A stretch of DNA of 64,000 nt from Pseudomonadota bacterium. GTDB taxonomy: Bacteria > Pseudomonadota > Gammaproteobacteria > Xanthomonadales > Xanthomonadaceae. The stretch lies in contig JAEWBY010000047.1 of assembly GCA_023390905.1 (NCBI GenBank), positions 7,605-71,604 of the forward strand. The letters are read 5' to 3'. Within the stretch, counting starts at the first letter, position 1, and the number at the start of each line of letters is the position of its first letter. Position numbers and translations under genes: made by a program. This document shows positions 61,440 to 64,000 of this stretch, piece after piece. Below the pieces are notes generated by a model. It was not told the origin of the DNA and made no database searches. It saw only the letters and a program-made list of their open reading frames with translations.

Positions 61440-62296
61440 GTGTTCCAGTTTCCCTCAAAGACAAATGCCGTCGGCCCGGACATGATGACCTGCGCCTCGT
61501 CCGAGGGCCAACGGATGCGCAGTTCGCCGCCGGGCAGCGCCACGCGCGTGTCGCGATCGATGCGGCCGCGCTTCATCAGCACGACCGCCGCGGCGCATGC
61601 GCCACTGCCGCAGGCCAGCGTCTCGCCGACGCCGCGTTCGTACACGCGTAGGCGGATGTGATCACGCGCGACCACCTCGGCAAAGCCGACGTTGACCGAT
61701 TCGGGGAAGGCCGCCGACTGCTGCAGCGCGGGCCCGTAATGCAGCACCGGCGCATCGGCGATCGATCGCAGTTCGATGACCGCGTGCGGGTTGCCCATCG
61801 ACACGGCGCCGAAGCGCAGCCGCAGATCCTCGTCGATGCGCACGTCGTATTCATCGCGCGGTTGATCGAAGCCGGCCAGCGGTATGCGAGCGGGCTGGAA
61901 TTCCGGCACGCCCATCGCGATCGCGTACTGATCATCGTCCAGCCGCTCGACCGCATGCGTGGTCACCGGACTGTCGACGTCGAACCGCGCGCCCTGCGCG
62001 ACACCGGCGCGGACCAGCCACGCGGCGACGCAGCGCGCGCCGTTGCCGCACTGCTGCGACGTGGATCCGTCCGAATTCCAGATCCGGTACGAGGCCACGG
62101 CGCCGGCGCTGCGCGGCGGCTCGATGGTCAGGATCTGATCGCAGCCGACGCCGCGATGGCGATCGGCCAGTCGCGCGGCAAGCGCCGGATCCGGCGGCGC
62201 GCGGCCGTCACGGAGATCGAGCACGACGAAGTCGTTGCCCGCACCGTGCATCTTGGTGAAAGGCAGCATGGAATCGCGCGCCGGCGCGGGGCTCAT
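61436..62296 (-). CDS. dapF: Diaminopimelate epimerase
   Basis: Cofactor-independent epimerase for LL- to meso-diaminopimelate, used for lysine and for peptidoglycan. Two catalytic cysteines are seen in QQCGNGARC and ACGSGACAA. Other motifs: TKMHGAGNDFVV and SMGNPHAVI. ATG 62296 overlaps the lptM stop (ATGA) and gives 286 residues; the homologues' usual start is nearer ATG 62269, which gives 277 residues. Both are in frame. Confidence 0.95.
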   Translation of the reverse strand: MSPAPARDSMLPFTKMHGAGNDFVVLDLRDGRAPPDPALAARLADRHRGVGCDQILTIEPPRSAGAVASYRIWNSDGSTSQQCGNGARCVAAWLVRAGVAQGARFDVDSPVTTHAVERLDDDQYAIAMGVPEFQPARIPLAGFDQPRDEYDVRIDEDLRLRFGAVSMGNPHAVIELRSIADAPVLHYGPALQQSAAFPESVNVGFAEVVARDHIRLRVYERGVGETLACGSGACAAAVVLMKRGRIDRDTRVALPGGELRIRWPSDEAQVIMSGPTAFVFEGNWNT

Positions 62297-62526
62297 GGCG
62301 TGGTCGGCGGCGTCGTGCTGTCGGCGGGCGGCGTGACCGGGGGCGAGGATTGGGCCGGTTCGGTGGCCTCGCCGGCCGGTTCGATCGCCGCGTCCTCGGC
62401 GGCTTCGGCGGCGGGCGCTTCCTCGGCCGGCGGTGTTTCCGGCAGGAACAGCGGACCCTTCGCGCCGCAGGCGGCCAACAGGGCAAGCAGGACGGCGGCG
62501 AGCAGGCATCGGAGCATTCGGTTCAT
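62293..62526 (-). CDS. lptM: LptM-like small lipoprotein
   Basis: A 77-residue lipoprotein. Lipobox LAAC then GAKGPLFLP right after the cysteine, the family signature of LptM (formerly YifL), which helps LptD assembly. The tail is Pro/Ala/Glu-rich. The position just before dapF is also the family's usual place. Confidence 0.92.
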   Translation of the reverse strand: MNRMLRCLLAAVLLALLAACGAKGPLFLPETPPAEEAPAAEAAEDAAIEPAGEATEPAQSSPPVTPPADSTTPPTTP

Positions 62527-62566
62527 GCGCCGCAGTATAGCCAGCCCGCCATGAATCCGATCAGCG

Positions 62567-62974
62567 CTAAGGCTCCGGCCGGCGCCACAGCCACGCGGCG
62601 ACCACGGCCATGCAGCCGATGGGCAGCGCGACCATCCACGCACGATGCGAGGCGGCGAACTGCATCACCGCCAGCAGGATCACCGCACTCGCGAGCATGG
62701 TCCAGGTCGCGGCCCACTTGGCCTTGCGCGAGACCGCGCGATGCGCCTGCCAATCGCGGATCATCGGGCCGAATCGCGCGTGCGCCATCAGATGCGCATG
62801 CAGCCGGTCCGAGCCGCGCGATGCGGCGTAGGCCGCCATCAGGATGAACACCGTGGTCGGCAGGCCGGGAATGAAGATGCCGGCGATGCCCGTGCCCAGG
62901 CTGGCGTAGGCCAGCAGCCACCATGCCCAGCGGAAGCGGCTGCGGGGAAGAGGCGTGGGGTCCGGTTCGTTCAC
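62567..62974 (-). CDS. YbaN/DUF454 inner-membrane protein
   Basis: A 135-residue protein with about three to four hydrophobic helices (for example LLAYASLGTGIAGIFIPGLPTTVFILMAAYAASRGS, then WTMLASAVILLAVMQF and ALPIGCMAVVAAWLW). The GIFIPGLPTTVF stretch is typical of DUF454. Function unknown. Upstream of lptM on the same strand, 40 bases apart. Confidence 0.92.
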   Translation of the reverse strand: MNEPDPTPLPRSRFRWAWWLLAYASLGTGIAGIFIPGLPTTVFILMAAYAASRGSDRLHAHLMAHARFGPMIRDWQAHRAVSRKAKWAATWTMLASAVILLAVMQFAASHRAWMVALPIGCMAVVAAWLWRRPEP

Positions 62975-63057
62975 CGCGTCCTTTTACCGCATGAGAGGGT
63001 GCACGCCTAGCGAAACGGTGCACGGCCGGCCACCGCATCCTGCCGGGGCGCATCCAG

Positions 63058-63081
63058 AAAAAAGCCGGGACATGCCCGGCT
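63058..63081 (-). terminator. Rho-independent terminator of the oligopeptidase gene
   Basis: On the minus strand a 7-bp stem (AGCCGGG / CCCGGCT, loop of 5) is followed by TTTTTT (plus-strand A run at 63058-63063). It lies 24 bases after the stop at 63105. Confidence 0.92.
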
Positions 63082-63104
63082 CTTTCTGCTGGAGCGGTTC
63101 GGCC

Positions 63105-64000
63105 TTACCGGGCGATCTCCTTCGACGCACCCAGTTGATCGATCACGAACGCGTAGTACTCCGACATTTCCTGGTAGCGGCGGAAACGCCCGGACTTGCC
63201 GCCGTGGCCGGCTTCCATGTTGGTGCGGAACAGCACGGGCAACCTGCCGGTGTTCAGATCGCGCAGGCGCGCCACGTACTTGGCCGGTTCCCAGTACTGC
63301 ACCTGCGAGTCCCACAGGCCGGTGCCGACGAAGATCGCCGGATACGCATGCGGCTTGAGGTTGTCATACGGCGAGTAGGTGACGATGTAGTCGTAGAACT
63401 CCTTCTTCTCCGGATTGCCCCACTCGTCGTATTCATTGGTGGTCAGCGGAATGGTCGGATCTAGCATCGTGGTGACCACGTCGACGAACGGCACCTGCGA
63501 GACGATCACGCGGTACTTGTCCGGCGCGAGATTGGTGATCGCGCCCATCAGCAGGCCGCCGGCGCTGCCGCCCATCGCGGCGACGCGATCCGGCGCCGCA
63601 TAGCCCTGCTTGACCAGCGCGTCGGTGACGTCGATGAAGTCGGTGAAGGTGTTCTTCTTGTTCAGCAGCTTGCCGTTGTCGTACCAGGCGCGGCCCATTT
63701 CCTGGCCGCCGCGGATGTGCGCGATGGCGTAGACCATGCCGCGATCGAGCAGGCTCACGACCGGCCCGCTGAAGCCGGGATCCATCGACGCGCCATAGCT
63801 GCCGTAACCGTATTGCAGCAGCGCGGCGGTGCCATCCTTGCGGAAGCCCTTGCGGTACACCAGCGACACCGGCACACGCGTGCCGTCGCGTGCTTCGACC
63901 CACACGCGCTCGGTGGTGTACTTGCCGGGGTCGTAGCCGATCACCGGCTGCTGCTTCATCAGCCGGCGCTCGCCGGTCTGGGTGTTGATCTCGTACGTGG
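63105..64000 (-). CDS. ptrB: Oligopeptidase B (S9A prolyl oligopeptidase family), C-terminal part
   Basis: The frame is open to the right edge of the window, so the N-terminus is outside. The 298 visible residues are the alpha/beta hydrolase domain: GYGSYGAS, the catalytic serine in MGGSAGGLLMG, the aspartate region in SPYDNLK and the histidine in EAGHGGKSGRF. HIRGGQEMGRAWYDNGKLLNKKNTF is typical of PtrB. The enzyme cuts short peptides after basic residues. Whether it carries a signal peptide cannot be seen here. Confidence 0.94.
   Translation of the reverse strand, partial: TYEINTQTGERRLMKQQPVIGYDPGKYTTERVWVEARDGTRVPVSLVYRKGFRKDGTAALLQYGYGSYGASMDPGFSGPVVSLLDRGMVYAIAHIRGGQEMGRAWYDNGKLLNKKNTFTDFIDVTDALVKQGYAAPDRVAAMGGSAGGLLMGAITNLAPDKYRVIVSQVPFVDVVTTMLDPTIPLTTNEYDEWGNPEKKEFYDYIVTYSPYDNLKPHAYPAIFVGTGLWDSQVQYWEPAKYVARLRDLNTGRLPVLFRTNMEAGHGGKSGRFRRYQEMSEYYAFVIDQLGASKEIAR

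Overview
The window is a gene-dense, high-GC chromosomal segment of a gammaproteobacterium, most likely of the Xanthomonadaceae/Lysobacteraceae (Lysobacter, Luteimonas or Xanthomonas relatives). Evidence: the ilvG-ilvM-ilvA-leuA-leuCDB gene order, a threonine dehydratase without a C-terminal regulatory domain, the pcm-tolC-waaA neighbourhood, the lptM-dapF-DUF484-xerC-hslVU order, and many spacers carrying degenerate 'CCCGATTCCCG'-type repeats of the kind common in this family. No rRNA, tRNA, CRISPR array, insertion sequence or prophage was seen. The assignment rests on gene order and sequence style, not on a database search.

Layout. 1-6332: 3' end of a branched-chain amino acid operon (ilvG end, ilvM, ilvA, leuA, leuC, leuD, leuB) with overlapping stops and starts. 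6419-6754: small tyrosine phosphatase-like protein. 6803-11923: RND pump and adaptor, divergent from a TetR regulator. 12070-14104: pcm and tolC, closed by a strong terminator. 14166-20410: envelope/LPS block (CoA transferase overlapping waaA; lpxL; O-antigen ligase-like protein; glycosyltransferase; zinc-finger protein). 20585-26277: YceI, ELM1-like protein, glnE, lipB, ybeD. 26379-28497: a tandem duplicate of CsgG-like secreted proteins with an SH3-like tail. 28646-34291: EamA-like permease, a LytS/LytR-type two-component system, a small secreted protein, a stand-alone receiver and a hybrid histidine kinase.

34367-44255 is a one-direction block for cell elongation and peptidoglycan: mreB, mreC, mreD, mrdA (PBP2), rodA, mltB, rlpA, dacC. 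44592-49203: PfkB-family kinase, YbaK-type deacylase, a lipoprotein and an M1 aminopeptidase. 49353-52949: ubiE, divergent from an MFS pump with its coupled HlyD-type adaptor. 52956-57137: secreted metzincin-type protease, yeast-type cytosine deaminase, YjdM, a frameshifted beta-lactamase-family gene and a DUF1328 membrane peptide. 57319-62974: ybaN, lptM, dapF, DUF484, xerC, DUF3079, hslV, hslU. 63105-64000: C-terminal part of an oligopeptidase B that runs off the right edge.

The window is mostly housekeeping. The less ordinary items are the tandem CsgG/SH3 pair, the Fcy1-like deaminase, the divergent receiver/hybrid-kinase pair, the repeat-filled spacers (including one inside the mre operon with a terminator), and the single-frameshift beta-lactamase-family gene. 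I did not find a clear new multi-gene system; the CsgG/SH3 pair is the closest candidate.
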